DNA of 64,000 bases from Chryseobacterium sp. ISL-80 (GCA_018613055.1 JAGGQZ010000003.1:372001-436000); one strand, 5' to 3'. Counted from the first letter of the stretch, positions 30,202-39,013 are shown. Numbers and translations are program-made. Notes: a model not told the origin generated them from the sequence alone.

Positions 30202-31668
30202 TCAATTCTCTTCCTTCTCTGCTTTGATTGCGTCCATTAATACTTTGCCCCTGCTGCTGGCTGGATACGGCGCTCCCATCAGATAGGAAATCGTCGGAGC
30301 CAGTGAGACAAGACTATGCTTTTCCTGGACTTTATTTCCCTTCCTGATATGCGGCCCATGCATGAAAAATGGAACAAATCTTTCACCTTCATCAAGGTGG
30401 CCATGGCCCCCAATGCCATCAGCCTGTCCATGGTCAGCACAAACGACAAGCGTTGTATTCTCCATTTTCCCTTCTGCCTCAAGCCATTCAACAAACTCCT
30501 TAATCAGCGCGTCAGCTTCTTCAATCTTTTCAATATAATCATCATAGAGTACCCCTCGGCTGTGGCCAACCTGATCTGTCCCGATCATTTGCACGATAAA
30601 CAGGTCAGGATCCTGCTCGTCCATGATCTTTCTGGCCCTCGCCAGCATATTGGTGTCAGCCTTATCCTTATGCATGACAGCCGTCACGGTCTCGACATCA
30701 CTTCCCATGGCATCAACAAGATGGGCAATGCCAAGCAGTCTCCCTCTTTTGCCAACTTTCCTGAGCGAGTCAAAAATGGTTTCCGTATTTACCCCAAGCT
30801 TATAGACCATATTCGACTTTATTCCATGCTCAAACGGATAGGTACCAGTAAACATGGAACTAAAGCATACCACTGTTCTCGCAGGGTACAAGGTTTCCAT
30901 ATTCAAATATTCCGTGCCATTCTCTTTTAACTGGTCGAGAAAAGGCGTATTCGCCTCATAAAAACGTTCCTTGCGCATGCCATCGATGACAATGACAATC
31001 ACCTTGTCCGACAGGCCATTTTCAGGTACTTCAGGCCCTCCATCCTTTGTATAGGTATCGTACGCCTTCGGTTTCCAGTCAAATAAATATCTGTGCAAAA
31101 TAAAGGCAAACAGCAATATAAAGCCATAAAACATTGCTAGGTCCGCCAGCGGCATACCAGAGCCGCCAGAGATCGCAGTATAAGACAATTCCCATACGGA
31201 GAGCAGCAGCAAGAACTTCGGAAGCTGTTCCTGGGCATTCCCGCTGGTCGAATCACTGTTCTTTAAAACGAGCTTCCAAAACCTCGTGAAGTTCAACCAG
31301 GAAGTGCCAATTCTTAAGTGATAATAAAACGTCCCCCAGAAAAACACAGTAAAGAAGAAATAAAGGCCGGCCGCAAACAGCAGCAAACTTAAATTTAGAT
31401 TAGGCCAAACAATGATGAAAACAATAAACGGAAGCCATAGATAGTTTCTCAAAAACAACGGAAAATCATAAATAAAATACATGATAAAAAGCGGCAGGAC
31501 TGTAAGCAGGGCGAGAAGAAACTCTGTGAATCTTCCAGCGCTGCCAAAATCACCGAGATGGAATAACATCATTGTGCCAACCGTGAAAATTGGCGTGAAT
31601 GGCTTCCCTTCATTAAGCAGGTTCCAGCTTCGGGCCGCGAATTTTTCAAATTTAGATGCGCTTTTCAT
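30202..31668 (-). CDS. Membrane protein with alkaline-phosphatase-superfamily phosphodiesterase/phosphotransferase domain
   Basis: 488 residues. The N-terminal half (to about 215) has around six membrane helices. The C-terminal half is an alkaline-phosphatase-superfamily domain: VIVIVIDGMRKERF (metal Asp), LYPARTVVCFSSMFTG with the likely Thr nucleophile, GTDQVGHSRG, and VCADHGQADGIGGHGH for the second metal site. The arrangement recalls nucleotide pyrophosphatase or PigN-type phosphoethanolamine transferases. It may modify or trim a lipid-linked or surface glycan; the substrate is unknown. ATG behind AAGAAGG, one base after the upstream stop. Confidence 0.8.
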   Translation of the reverse strand: MKSASKFEKFAARSWNLLNEGKPFTPIFTVGTMMLFHLGDFGSAGRFTEFLLALLTVLPLFIMYFIYDFPLFLRNYLWLPFIVFIIVWPNLNLSLLLFAAGLYFFFTVFFWGTFYYHLRIGTSWLNFTRFWKLVLKNSDSTSGNAQEQLPKFLLLLSVWELSYTAISGGSGMPLADLAMFYGFILLFAFILHRYLFDWKPKAYDTYTKDGGPEVPENGLSDKVIVIVIDGMRKERFYEANTPFLDQLKENGTEYLNMETLYPARTVVCFSSMFTGTYPFEHGIKSNMVYKLGVNTETIFDSLRKVGKRGRLLGIAHLVDAMGSDVETVTAVMHKDKADTNMLARARKIMDEQDPDLFIVQMIGTDQVGHSRGVLYDDYIEKIEEADALIKEFVEWLEAEGKMENTTLVVCADHGQADGIGGHGHLDEGERFVPFFMHGPHIRKGNKVQEKHSLVSLAPTISYLMGAPYPASSRGKVLMDAIKAEKEEN

Positions 31669-31669
31669 T

Positions 31670-32611
31670 CTAATCCTTCTTTCTTCCTGCCCCGATATTC
31701 CTTAGCTCCCTGCGAAAATATGCAGGAGAGGAAATCAATAAGAGCAGGCCAGTAAAATATGAAAAAACAAATTTAAAGCCATGGCTTAAAATGGAAGCTG
31801 TATAGGCCTCCCTGGTCCCAATATCCAAAATGGCCAAAGCGGCTGTCATAACTGATTCATATGTCGATATTCCGCCAGGAGTGATTTGGAATACCTGGCC
31901 TCCTACAGTAAGGGAATTAACCCACAAGCCTTCAATGAAAGATAGAGATATCCCCATGGACTTTGAGATATTCCAGATGACGAAGCTTTCCAACACCCAG
32001 CTGATAATGACCATTGGCAATAGATAGAGACTCCTCTTTTGGGACAAGGCATTCTTCAACATTATCAGCTGCTTTTGGACAAAACCAGGAAAAAATCGGT
32101 TCAGAAGCATAATTGCGATTATGGCGAGAATCGCGAAAGCAGCCAATAATGGCAAGGAGAGATTGAATACAAGATCTTTGCCTAAGATCAATAACCCTGC
32201 TCCAGCAATGGATGCCAATGTAACGATATCGAGGACTCGCATAAAAATGACGGAATTGGCGGATTCATCGAGGGTCAATTCCTGCTCCTTGGCGGCGAGG
32301 AAACCTGCACGGAAGAGATCTCCAGCTTTTACAGGCGTAATATGATTGATGAACAAACTTAAAAATACTCCCTGTACACAGTTCGTGAACTTTACTTGTT
32401 TCGGAATATATATTTTCCATGCCAGGGCCCTCATTAGGAAGGCAAGGAGATAGGTAAATGCAGCACCCCAAAACAGAGAAGCCGACCTCCAAAAATGAAG
32501 GCTCTCGTCTAACAATGTGCCGATATGGAAATACCTGAATGATAGTATTGCAAAAATGATCACGAGAATCATCGCAACCATTTTAAGAAGTAAGGACTTA
32601 TTCCTTGCCAT
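31670..32611 (-). CDS. LPG-synthase-TM / AglD-family (UPF0104) membrane protein
   Basis: 313-residue integral membrane protein with about eight helices. Family landmarks are NHITPVKAGDLFRAG near residue 90 and the TPGGISTYESVMTAAL motif near 240. Relatives include the membrane half of lysylphosphatidylglycerol synthase and archaeal AglD; several are suspected lipid or lipid-linked sugar flippases. There is no soluble synthase domain here. ATG at 32611 overlaps the epimerase gene by 14 bases, and the stop is one base before the next gene. Confidence 0.83.
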   Translation of the reverse strand: MARNKSLLLKMVAMILVIIFAILSFRYFHIGTLLDESLHFWRSASLFWGAAFTYLLAFLMRALAWKIYIPKQVKFTNCVQGVFLSLFINHITPVKAGDLFRAGFLAAKEQELTLDESANSVIFMRVLDIVTLASIAGAGLLILGKDLVFNLSLPLLAAFAILAIIAIMLLNRFFPGFVQKQLIMLKNALSQKRSLYLLPMVIISWVLESFVIWNISKSMGISLSFIEGLWVNSLTVGGQVFQITPGGISTYESVMTAALAILDIGTREAYTASILSHGFKFVFSYFTGLLLLISSPAYFRRELRNIGAGRKKD

Positions 32612-33551
32612 AGTAATCAACTGCCCATCTCACTGTCCTGGCCAACCCTTCATCAAAAGGTACTTTGGCCTGGAAATCCAGCAGTTCTTTGGCTTTTGAA
32701 GTATCAGCCCAGGTCGAGGTCACATCACCCTGCCTGAAGCCTGCATGGTGAATCTTCATATCTGGAAAATGTTTTGCAATGGCTTCAATCAATTCCTCGA
32801 TGGAAACTGGCCGGGAAGATCCTAAATTCATAATATTGGTTCCGCGTGCTTTATGGATCGCTGCATAAATTCCTTCAATTATATCATCTATGTACGTATA
32901 ATCACGTGACGTCCCATTGCCAAATACCGTGATTTCTTCACCGTTCAGTATTCTTTCTATAAACTTTGTGATCGCCATATCTGGCCTGCCCCAAGGGCCA
33001 TACACTGTAAAGAACCTGAGGATTGTCATATCATACTGATACATGCTTGCGAATGCATGGCAAAAGGCTTCGGCACCATATTTAGCCGCAGCATAGGGGG
33101 AAATCACTTTGCCGGTTGCCATTTCTTCAGTTAACGGTTCATTCGCCTGTTCCCCGTATACAGAAGATGAGGAAGCATAAATGACCTGCTTCACATTCGA
33201 CTCACCAGAGAACTTCAGGACATTGACCGTCGCTTTTACGTCATAATCCACATACTGCCCGGGGGCTTCAAGTGAGTAGCTGACTCCAGGCAAAGCTGCC
33301 AGGTGAACAACACAGTCTGCCTGAAATTCAAGGAAAATTTCCCGGATATCATCTTCATCATCCAGCAGGTTCTTTTCCTCAAACCGATACGGGCCCGCTT
33401 CTCCAATATAATTCAGCTGGTCGAGTTTTCTTTTTTTTGAGTAATAAGAATGGATTGCGTCTATGACCAGTACCTCATTGCCTTCTTCCACTAATTTTCT
33501 TGATAGGTGGCAGCCGATAAAACCAGCCCCCCCCGTAACGATAATTTTCAA
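32598..33551 (-). CDS. NAD-dependent sugar epimerase, UDP-glucuronate 4-epimerase-like
   Basis: 317-residue extended short-chain dehydrogenase/reductase. The N-terminal Rossmann motif is VTGGAGFIGCHL, followed by HLAALPGVSYS, the catalytic Ser in SSSSVYG and Tyr-Lys in YAAAK. VYGPWGRPDMA is the phrase characteristic of UDP-glucuronate 4-epimerases, so UDP-galacturonate is a reasonable product; a UDP-glucose 4-epimerase is the alternative. The TTG at 33551 has GAGG 9 bases upstream. A longer frame to 33584 starts in the promoter region. It is the first gene of the glycan operon. Confidence 0.87.
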   Translation of the reverse strand: MKIIVTGGAGFIGCHLSRKLVEEGNEVLVIDAIHSYYSKKRKLDQLNYIGEAGPYRFEEKNLLDDEDDIREIFLEFQADCVVHLAALPGVSYSLEAPGQYVDYDVKATVNVLKFSGESNVKQVIYASSSSVYGEQANEPLTEEMATGKVISPYAAAKYGAEAFCHAFASMYQYDMTILRFFTVYGPWGRPDMAITKFIERILNGEEITVFGNGTSRDYTYIDDIIEGIYAAIHKARGTNIMNLGSSRPVSIEELIEAIAKHFPDMKIHHAGFRQGDVTSTWADTSKAKELLDFQAKVPFDEGLARTVRWAVDYYGKE

Positions 33552-33589
33552 AGAATACACCTCAGTCAACATTGTCTCTGCCATTCTAT

Positions 33590-33618
33590 ATTATAGAGAA
33601 ATTTAGAAGCAGAGTAAA
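33590..33618 (-). promoter_or_regulatory. Promoter of the glycan operon
   Basis: TTTACT, 17 bases, TATAAT on the minus strand, about 40 bases before the epimerase start and overlapping the end of the preceding terminator. Confidence 0.6.
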
Positions 33619-33653
33619 AAAGGAAAAACCTTGTCAGGGTACAAGGTTCTTCC
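33614..33653 (-). terminator. Terminator after the Fur-controlled lipoprotein
   Basis: Stem GAACCTTGT/ACAAGGTTT around ACCCTG, with TTTTTCCTTTTTT after it on the minus strand. It separates the lipoprotein gene from the glycan operon. Confidence 0.87.
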
Positions 33654-33661
33654 GGCAAGCA

Positions 33662-34855
33662 TTATTTTGCTGAATCGATTACAGTTTGGAGAGCTGCTAC
33701 TACTTCTTTTCTCAAAGCCTCTCCATTTTCTTTATCCTTTGCTTTGGCAGCTTCGTAATATTTTTGGGCGTTCTCTGAAAGTGAAGCATATTCCTCTTCA
33801 CCGACCAGACGCTTAATGTCTTCACCAATCATGTCAGTGAACAAAGCACCTTCAAGAGCTGTGATTACCCCTTTATCCTCGCCCCAGTTCTCTTCACTTT
33901 CTTCCAACTCATGCAGGGCGATCTTCGCAAACCCTCTGACTGCAGCATGATTGACAGCTGCCGGATCGATCGTCTTCACATCAGTCTCCAAGTTAAATTG
34001 TTTTTCAATCTTTTCTGCTTCTTCCGGCGCGTTCTTTACTAGGTAGCTGGCAATGGACTGATAAAATGCCCATCCTTCTGCCTGTTCAACTTTTGCAGCT
34101 TCAGCATCTTCTTTTGCCTTAGCTTCAGCTTTCGTTGCGTAACCATTTGGAAGTGCAGCAGTTGCAAGGTAGAATGTCTTCATTAAAGTTTTATCGACGA
34201 CTTGTTGTCCAAGCTTGAAGGCCAATTGGTCATCTGCGTCTACAGCCTTTTCCATTTCAGCAAACCCGCCAGAAATGGCATCCTTCATGTTCGTGCCATA
34301 AGCGTCATCGCGCTTTTGCACAGTACCTTCAATGATTGCATAAAATTCTTTTGCCTCTTCAATTTCTTCCTTCACTGCTTCTTTATCATCCCAGTTTTCG
34401 GCTACTTCGATAAATTCATGTTTCATCGTTGTATAAAATACTTTTTGCATTAGCTTATCGAAAATTTGTTTAACAACTACCTTATCCATTGAACCGTCTT
34501 TTCCAGCCTGCAGCGCTGTCGTGATGTGCTGGTCAACTGTATCGTCAAATTCCTGATCCCTGTTTTGAACCAGGCTTTGAAGGTTTTCCGTATAAAGTTT
34601 CGTTACTTTATCAAAGTCTACTTCCTTACCTTCTTTAGCTTTTTCAAGCTCAGCGACCGCTTCCTTGTATACATCACCATATTCGACTTCAGTTTCAGCT
34701 TCTTCCGTTTCCGCTGATTCTTCCTTATTGACAGTTTCTTCTTGCTTCTTCTCATCAGGCTTTGATGCTGTGTCATTATCCGCTCCACAGCCTGCCAATA
34801 CGGCACTTGCCATTATGAAACTTGCAAAAACAATTTTAAGGTCTCGTTTTTTCAT
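33662..34855 (-). CDS. Fur-controlled helical-repeat lipoprotein
   Basis: 397-residue exported lipoprotein with lipobox VLAGCG (Cys near 23) and an acidic E/K-rich linker to about residue 58. A helical part contains at least two, perhaps three, related units. In the first, LQSLVQNRDQEFDDTV is followed by FDKLMQKVFYTTMKHE; in the second, IIEGTVQKRDDAY is followed by VDKTLMKTFYLATAA; a third begins near WAFYQSIASYLVKN. Fur boxes in its promoter imply a role under iron starvation, possibly binding iron at the surface. The imelysin GxHxxE signature of EfeO is not visible, so I do not call it EfeO. ATG behind GGGGG. Confidence 0.8.
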   Translation of the reverse strand: MKKRDLKIVFASFIMASAVLAGCGADNDTASKPDEKKQEETVNKEESAETEEAETEVEYGDVYKEAVAELEKAKEGKEVDFDKVTKLYTENLQSLVQNRDQEFDDTVDQHITTALQAGKDGSMDKVVVKQIFDKLMQKVFYTTMKHEFIEVAENWDDKEAVKEEIEEAKEFYAIIEGTVQKRDDAYGTNMKDAISGGFAEMEKAVDADDQLAFKLGQQVVDKTLMKTFYLATAALPNGYATKAEAKAKEDAEAAKVEQAEGWAFYQSIASYLVKNAPEEAEKIEKQFNLETDVKTIDPAAVNHAAVRGFAKIALHELEESEENWGEDKGVITALEGALFTDMIGEDIKRLVGEEEYASLSENAQKYYEAAKAKDKENGEALRKEVVAALQTVIDSAK

Positions 34856-34893
34856 GATTGTATGCCCCCATATGATTAATTTGATTTTTTAAA

Positions 34894-34950
34894 TGATAAT
34901 GATTTTCAATCACAGTTGTTATTATAATCGAGAATGATTTTCACTGTCAA
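34894..34950 (-). promoter_or_regulatory. Sigma-A promoter with Fur boxes for the lipoprotein
   Basis: TTGACA (34950-34945), 18 bases, TATAAT (34926-34921) on the minus strand. A Fur-like GATTGAAAATCATTATC lies at 34912-34896, downstream of the -10, and a second partial site (GTGAAAATCATTCTC) fills the spacer. Confidence 0.85.
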
Positions 34951-35027
34951 CGAACTTTGTGAGAAAACTTTGACAAACTATTGAACAATCCAAATGATTA
35001 TACCCTATTTCAATTGAAGTTCAGCCA

Positions 35028-35062
35028 AAAAAAATCCCGCCTTCCAAGGGAAGGCGGGACTT
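35028..35062 (-). terminator. Terminator after trxA
   Basis: Stem AGTCCCGCCTTCC/GGAAGGCGGGA followed by eight T on the minus strand. Confidence 0.93.
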
Positions 35063-35072
35063 CTGTATGAGA

Positions 35073-35387
35073 TTAAATATGCTGTTGAAGACGTCCTGCA
35101 AGTGCTTCTTTTGGCTGGAAACCGATTACTTTATCAACCGGCTGTCCATCTTTAAGGACAAGCAATGTCGGGATGCTCATGATGCCGTATTGTGCTGCAG
35201 TTTCCTGATTGTCATCCACATCAAGCTTCACGATTTTGACTTTGTCGCCCATTTCTGAATCTAATTCTTCAAGCACAGGAGCGATCATCTTACAAGGGCC
35301 GCACCATGGTGCCCAAAAATCAACAAGCACTAGGCCTGATCCTGTTTCGTTAGCAAAAGTTGCGTCAGTAGCATGTGTAATAGCCAT
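35073..35387 (-). CDS. trxA: Thioredoxin TrxA
   Basis: Cytosolic disulfide reductase of 104 residues. The redox site WCGPC is at residues 28-32 in [11 protein letters not shown], followed by the buried Asp strand [10 protein letters not shown] and the cis-Pro loop IMSIPTLL. Length and start (behind TTAGGAGG) are normal. It lies upstream of the inserted 26-35 kb block; in B. subtilis trxA and uvrC are neighbours. Confidence 0.98.
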   Translation of the reverse strand: MAITHATDATFANETGSGLVLVDFWAPWCGPCKMIAPVLEELDSEMGDKVKIVKLDVDDNQETAAQYGIMSIPTLLVLKDGQPVDKVIGFQPKEALAGRLQQHI

Positions 35388-35511
35388 TTGAATGCCTCCT
35401 AAATAAATCTGGATAATACCGTCAGTATATCATCGTTTACCAATTGATGCTATTTATATGCTCTTGTTGTAATTTACCCTCTTTGCATTTGAATATTCCT
35501 ATAAAAAATGA

Positions 35512-35538
35512 AAAACGGACGCTGTTCACGTCCGTTTT
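35512..35538 (-). terminator. Terminator after etfA
   Basis: Stem AAAACGGACG/CGTCCGTTTT with TGAACAG loop and trailing T on the minus strand. Confidence 0.88.
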
Positions 35539-35549
35539 CATAGGTTATT

Positions 35550-36527
35550 TTAAGCATTGACTTTAAGCTTCTTGAACTCTTCAGTGAGCATTGGAACGAC
35601 TTCGAATAAGTCACCAACGATCCCGTAGTCTGCCACTTTAAAGATGTTGGCTTCTGGATCTTTGTTGATCGCGACGATGACTTTGGAGTTTGACATACCT
35701 GCAAGGTGCTGGATTGCTCCAGAGATACCAGCAGCGATATACAGGTCAGGTGTAACAACCTTGCCTGTCTGCCCAATCTGAAGTGAATAATCACAATAGT
35801 CAGCGTCACAAGCACCACGGGAAGCGCCAACCGCTCCGCCGAGGACGTCTGCCAGTTCCTTAAGAGGTTCGAAGCCCTCTTCGCTCTTGACACCGCGTCC
35901 TCCAGCTACAACGACCTTTGCTTCTGACAGGTCTACGCCTTCAGTTGCTTTGCGGACAACATCCTTGATGATTGTTCTCAGATCCTTGATTTCTGCTGAA
36001 ACAGTTGATACTTCACCAGATTTGCCTGCATCCTGTTCCAAAGGAGCAATATTGTTTGGACGGATTGTTGCAAACACTAATCCATCAGTGACAATCTTCT
36101 TTTCAAAAGCCTTCCCTGAATAGATAGGGCGAGTGAATACAAGATTGCCGCCCGCTTCCTCTACCGCTACCGCATCTGAAATGAGTCCTGAGCCCAATTT
36201 GCTTGCGACTTTCGGTGCAAGGTCTTTTCCAAGGGATGTATGTCCGAAAATGATTCCCTCAGGATTTTCCTGCTCGATGACAGCCATCAATGCCTGTGAA
36301 AACCCGTCTGGTGTATACTGTGCCAGCTTGGCATCTTCTACTGCCACAACTTTGTCGGCACCATATTGATATAGGTCATTGCCTAATGAACTTACAGATT
36401 CGCCAAGCAATACTCCAACTACTTCTCCGCCCTCAGCAACAGTTTTTGCAGCTGCGATTGCTTCGAAAGAAACATTTCTTAGTTGTCCGTCACGTGCTTC
36501 TCCCAATACTAATACTTTTCTCGCCAT
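35550..36527 (-). CDS. etfA: Electron transfer flavoprotein alpha subunit
   Basis: Passes electrons from acyl-CoA dehydrogenases to the quinone pool with EtfB. The 325-residue protein has the N-terminal ETF domain ([14 protein letters not shown]) and the C-terminal FAD-binding domain with [43 protein letters not shown] and [12 protein letters not shown]. The start is ATG behind GCAGGAGG. It is the last gene of the beta-oxidation group. Confidence 0.96.
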   Translation of the reverse strand: MARKVLVLGEARDGQLRNVSFEAIAAAKTVAEGGEVVGVLLGESVSSLGNDLYQYGADKVVAVEDAKLAQYTPDGFSQALMAVIEQENPEGIIFGHTSLGKDLAPKVASKLGSGLISDAVAVEEAGGNLVFTRPIYSGKAFEKKIVTDGLVFATIRPNNIAPLEQDAGKSGEVSTVSAEIKDLRTIIKDVVRKATEGVDLSEAKVVVAGGRGVKSEEGFEPLKELADVLGGAVGASRGACDADYCDYSLQIGQTGKVVTPDLYIAAGISGAIQHLAGMSNSKVIVAINKDPEANIFKVADYGIVGDLFEVVPMLTEEFKKLKVNA

Positions 36528-36565
36528 TTGATTTACCTCCTGCGTATTTATTCTTCCTTTATGTC

Positions 36566-37339
36566 TTAAACGACTTTTGCTTCTGAGTGAAGCAGGCTGA
36601 CAAGTTCCTTAACCTGGTCGGCTAGCTCGCCTTGAAGGACTTTTCCTGCCTCTTTTTGCGGAGGAAGATAAATTTCGATTGTTTTCGTCTTAGCTTCCAC
36701 ATCGTCTTCATCCAGATCAAGATCATCCAGCTCTAGCTCTTCAAGAGGCTTCTTCTTCGCTTTCATGATCCCCGGAAGAGATGGATAACGCGGCTCGTTC
36801 AAGCCCTGCTGCGCAGTTACAAGAACTGGGAGGCTTGTCTCAATGACTTCAGAATCCCCTTCTACATCTCTAGTGATCGTAGCAGTAGTTCCGTTGATTT
36901 CCAGCTTCGTAATGGTTGTTACATATGGCATTCCAAGCTGTTCAGCAACTCGTGGCCCTACCTGTCCTGATCCGCCATCGATTGCGACATTACCGCCAAG
37001 GATCAGGTCAGCTTCTTTATCCTTCAGGTATTCAGCAATGATTTTCGCTGTAGTAAACTGGTCTCCGTCTTCAACATCGTCCTCGATATTGATCAATACT
37101 GCTTTATCTGCTCCCATCGCCAATGCAGTACGAAGCTGCTTCTCGGTTTCTTCATTCCCGACAGAAATGACTGTTACTTCTCCGCCGTGAGCATCCCTGA
37201 CCTGGATTGCTTCCTCGATTGCATACTCATCATATGGATTGATGATGAATTCAGCGCCATCTTCATTGATTTTGCCGTTTGATAGTGTGATTTTTTCTTC
37301 TGTATCGAATGTCCTTTTCATTAGAACGTAGATATTCAT
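36566..37339 (-). CDS. etfB: Electron transfer flavoprotein beta subunit
   Basis: AMP-binding partner of EtfA. The 257-residue product starts MNIYVLMKRTFDTEEKI, with NPYDEYAIEEA, the AMP-binding GGNVAIDGGSGQVGPRVAE and the ETF-beta signature LPVLVTAQQGLNEPRYPSL. The ATG at 37339 follows TAGGAGGGG by 5 bases; a frame to 37366 is longer but overlaps that site. It lies 38 bases before etfA. Confidence 0.96.
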   Translation of the reverse strand: MNIYVLMKRTFDTEEKITLSNGKINEDGAEFIINPYDEYAIEEAIQVRDAHGGEVTVISVGNEETEKQLRTALAMGADKAVLINIEDDVEDGDQFTTAKIIAEYLKDKEADLILGGNVAIDGGSGQVGPRVAEQLGMPYVTTITKLEINGTTATITRDVEGDSEVIETSLPVLVTAQQGLNEPRYPSLPGIMKAKKKPLEELELDDLDLDEDDVEAKTKTIEIYLPPQKEAGKVLQGELADQVKELVSLLHSEAKVV

Positions 37340-37427
37340 TTGTTCCCCTCCTAAGTATTCAAACATTTTAGCTGTTCTAAAGATTAGAAAAATTTATAAC
37401 AAAAAAATATTGATGCTAAAAGTTTGC

Positions 37428-38201
37428 TTATCTGCCTTTGAACTCCGGCTGCCTCTTTTCAAGGAATGCGCTGATCCCTTCCTGGCCATCCTCTGACAGG
37501 AAGACATCGCCGAAGAGTTTTGCCTCTTCCTTGACCCCTTTGTAAAAGGCTTCATGCTTGGTATAGTTCAAGAGTTTGATAGCTGCCCCAATGGATACAG
37601 GACTCTTCTTCGCAATCTTGCCAGCCAGCTTGTATGCGTTTTCAAGCAATTCCGCTTCTGGGTAGGCATGGTTTGCGAGGCCGAATTGGACTGCTTCCAC
37701 CCCTGTGATTGGATCGCTTGTGAACAGCATTTCAGCCGCTCTCGCAACGCCGACATATCTTGGAAGACGCTGGCTTCCTGCAAACCCAGGAACCAATCCG
37801 AGCTGCAATTCTGGCAAGCCTAATTTCGCATTTTCAGCCACCAGCCTGAAGTGGCAAGCCATGGCAAGCTCCAGACCTCCGCCCAGTGCCGCACCATGGA
37901 TAGCTGCGATAATCGGCTTCGGAAAATATTCCATACGTTCGAAAAGATCTTGTCCATACTCTGCTAGTTTCGCAAAGTCTTCACCAGTTTTGATTGTGGT
38001 GAATTCCTTAATGTCAGCACCTGCAGAGAAGAATCTTCCTTCCCCATGAATCAGGACTACTCTGACTTCTTCATTTCCCTCGATTTCATCAAGCACAGCT
38101 GATATTTCCTTTAGCAATCCTGAAGCAAGGGCATTCGCCGGCGGACGGGCAATCGTAATCGTTGCAATCCTGTCCTCCGCAGACCATTTGAGATACTCCA
38201 C
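37428..38201 (-). CDS. fadB: Enoyl-CoA hydratase of the fad operon
   Basis: Crotonase-fold enzyme hydrating trans-2-enoyl-CoA in beta-oxidation. The 257-residue protein has the oxyanion segments RFFSAGADIKEF and HGAALGGGLELAMACHFR; in crotonases the catalytic Glu residues follow in GLPELQLGLVPG. The start is a GTG at 38201 with AAAGGAGGGG 5 bases upstream, giving the usual length; an upstream frame to 38240 adds a cysteine-rich stretch without support. It lies between fadR and etfB, as in the B. subtilis lcfA-fadR-fadB-etfB-etfA order. Confidence 0.93.
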   Translation of the reverse strand: MEYLKWSAEDRIATITIARPPANALASGLLKEISAVLDEIEGNEEVRVVLIHGEGRFFSAGADIKEFTTIKTGEDFAKLAEYGQDLFERMEYFPKPIIAAIHGAALGGGLELAMACHFRLVAENAKLGLPELQLGLVPGFAGSQRLPRYVGVARAAEMLFTSDPITGVEAVQFGLANHAYPEAELLENAYKLAGKIAKKSPVSIGAAIKLLNYTKHEAFYKGVKEEAKLFGDVFLSEDGQEGISAFLEKRQPEFKGR

Positions 38202-38321
38202 ATTTTCCCCTCCTTTTACATGAAGACAGGCCTCGCACAAAGGCTTCTCCCTATGTGCGATACTGCCTTTTACGGACCATTTCCAAAAGACCTGAAAAAC
38301 AGGGCATTGGAACGGACTTGA

Positions 38322-38933
38322 TTAAAGGACCGGTTTGGCACCGTGGTAACCGCAGCCGTTGATCAGCAGCTGGTGTACCGCTTCAGCCAGGTCAGGCAGA
38401 TTGTATTTCTGTTCATTCATTACCCATGAAGTCACAGTTTCATCCACCGTACCAAAAATCATTTGCCTAGCAAGACGCAAATCCAGGGAGCCTGAAAACT
38501 CACCATTCTCTATGCCTTCCAAAATGATTTTGTCGATCAGCATTAAGTAGCCTTTCAGCACCTCGTTGATTTTATGGCGGAGGTCCTTATTCGACTGCCT
38601 TAGTTCCAGCTGGGTCACAATTGCAAGATGCCGGTCCTGGGAAAGCATTTTGAAATGCGTTTCGACCAACATGTATAATTTCTCTGTTGCTGTCTTTTTT
38701 CCTGCAATTTTTTGTTCGATATTTTCTACGAAGTAACCCATCTTCTCCTGGAACAGAGAAATCAGTATGTCTTCTTTATTCTTGAAATACAAATAAATGG
38801 TCCCGTCAGCCACTCCAGCCTGCTTCGCTATTTTAGACACTTGCGCCTGGTGATAGCCGTTTTCTGCGATAACGACGACTGCTGCATCAATTATTTGCAT
38901 ATACTTCGGCCTGTTTTTTTTCAATTTTTTCAC
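38322..38933 (-). CDS. fadR: TetR-family fatty-acid degradation repressor FadR
   Basis: Repressor of beta-oxidation genes, released by long-chain acyl-CoA. The 203-residue protein has the TetR helix-turn-helix near residues 12-58 (QIIDAAVVVIAENGYHQAQ, AGVADGTIYLYFKNKEDIL) and an acyl-CoA binding C-terminal domain (QLELRQSNKDLR, LARQMIFGTVDET). It is very close to B. subtilis FadR/YsiA. The start may be the GTG at 38933 or the TTG at 38924; both have GGAG-type sites. Its promoter carries a FadR operator, so it should repress itself. Confidence 0.93.
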   Translation of the reverse strand: MKKLKKNRPKYMQIIDAAVVVIAENGYHQAQVSKIAKQAGVADGTIYLYFKNKEDILISLFQEKMGYFVENIEQKIAGKKTATEKLYMLVETHFKMLSQDRHLAIVTQLELRQSNKDLRHKINEVLKGYLMLIDKIILEGIENGEFSGSLDLRLARQMIFGTVDETVTSWVMNEQKYNLPDLAEAVHQLLINGCGYHGAKPVL

Positions 38934-39013
38934 TCCCGCTCCAGGAAAAGCACAAGCAATAAATGCTAAAGTGGCACACTCCCGTTTACGATTTTGTCTG
39001 CATTATTTTTCAC

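Noticed and set aside
33662-34855. EfeO assignment for the Fur-controlled lipoprotein
   Set aside because: Position near FTR1 and length tempt, but the imelysin GxHxxE signature is not visible and the protein shows other internal repeats.
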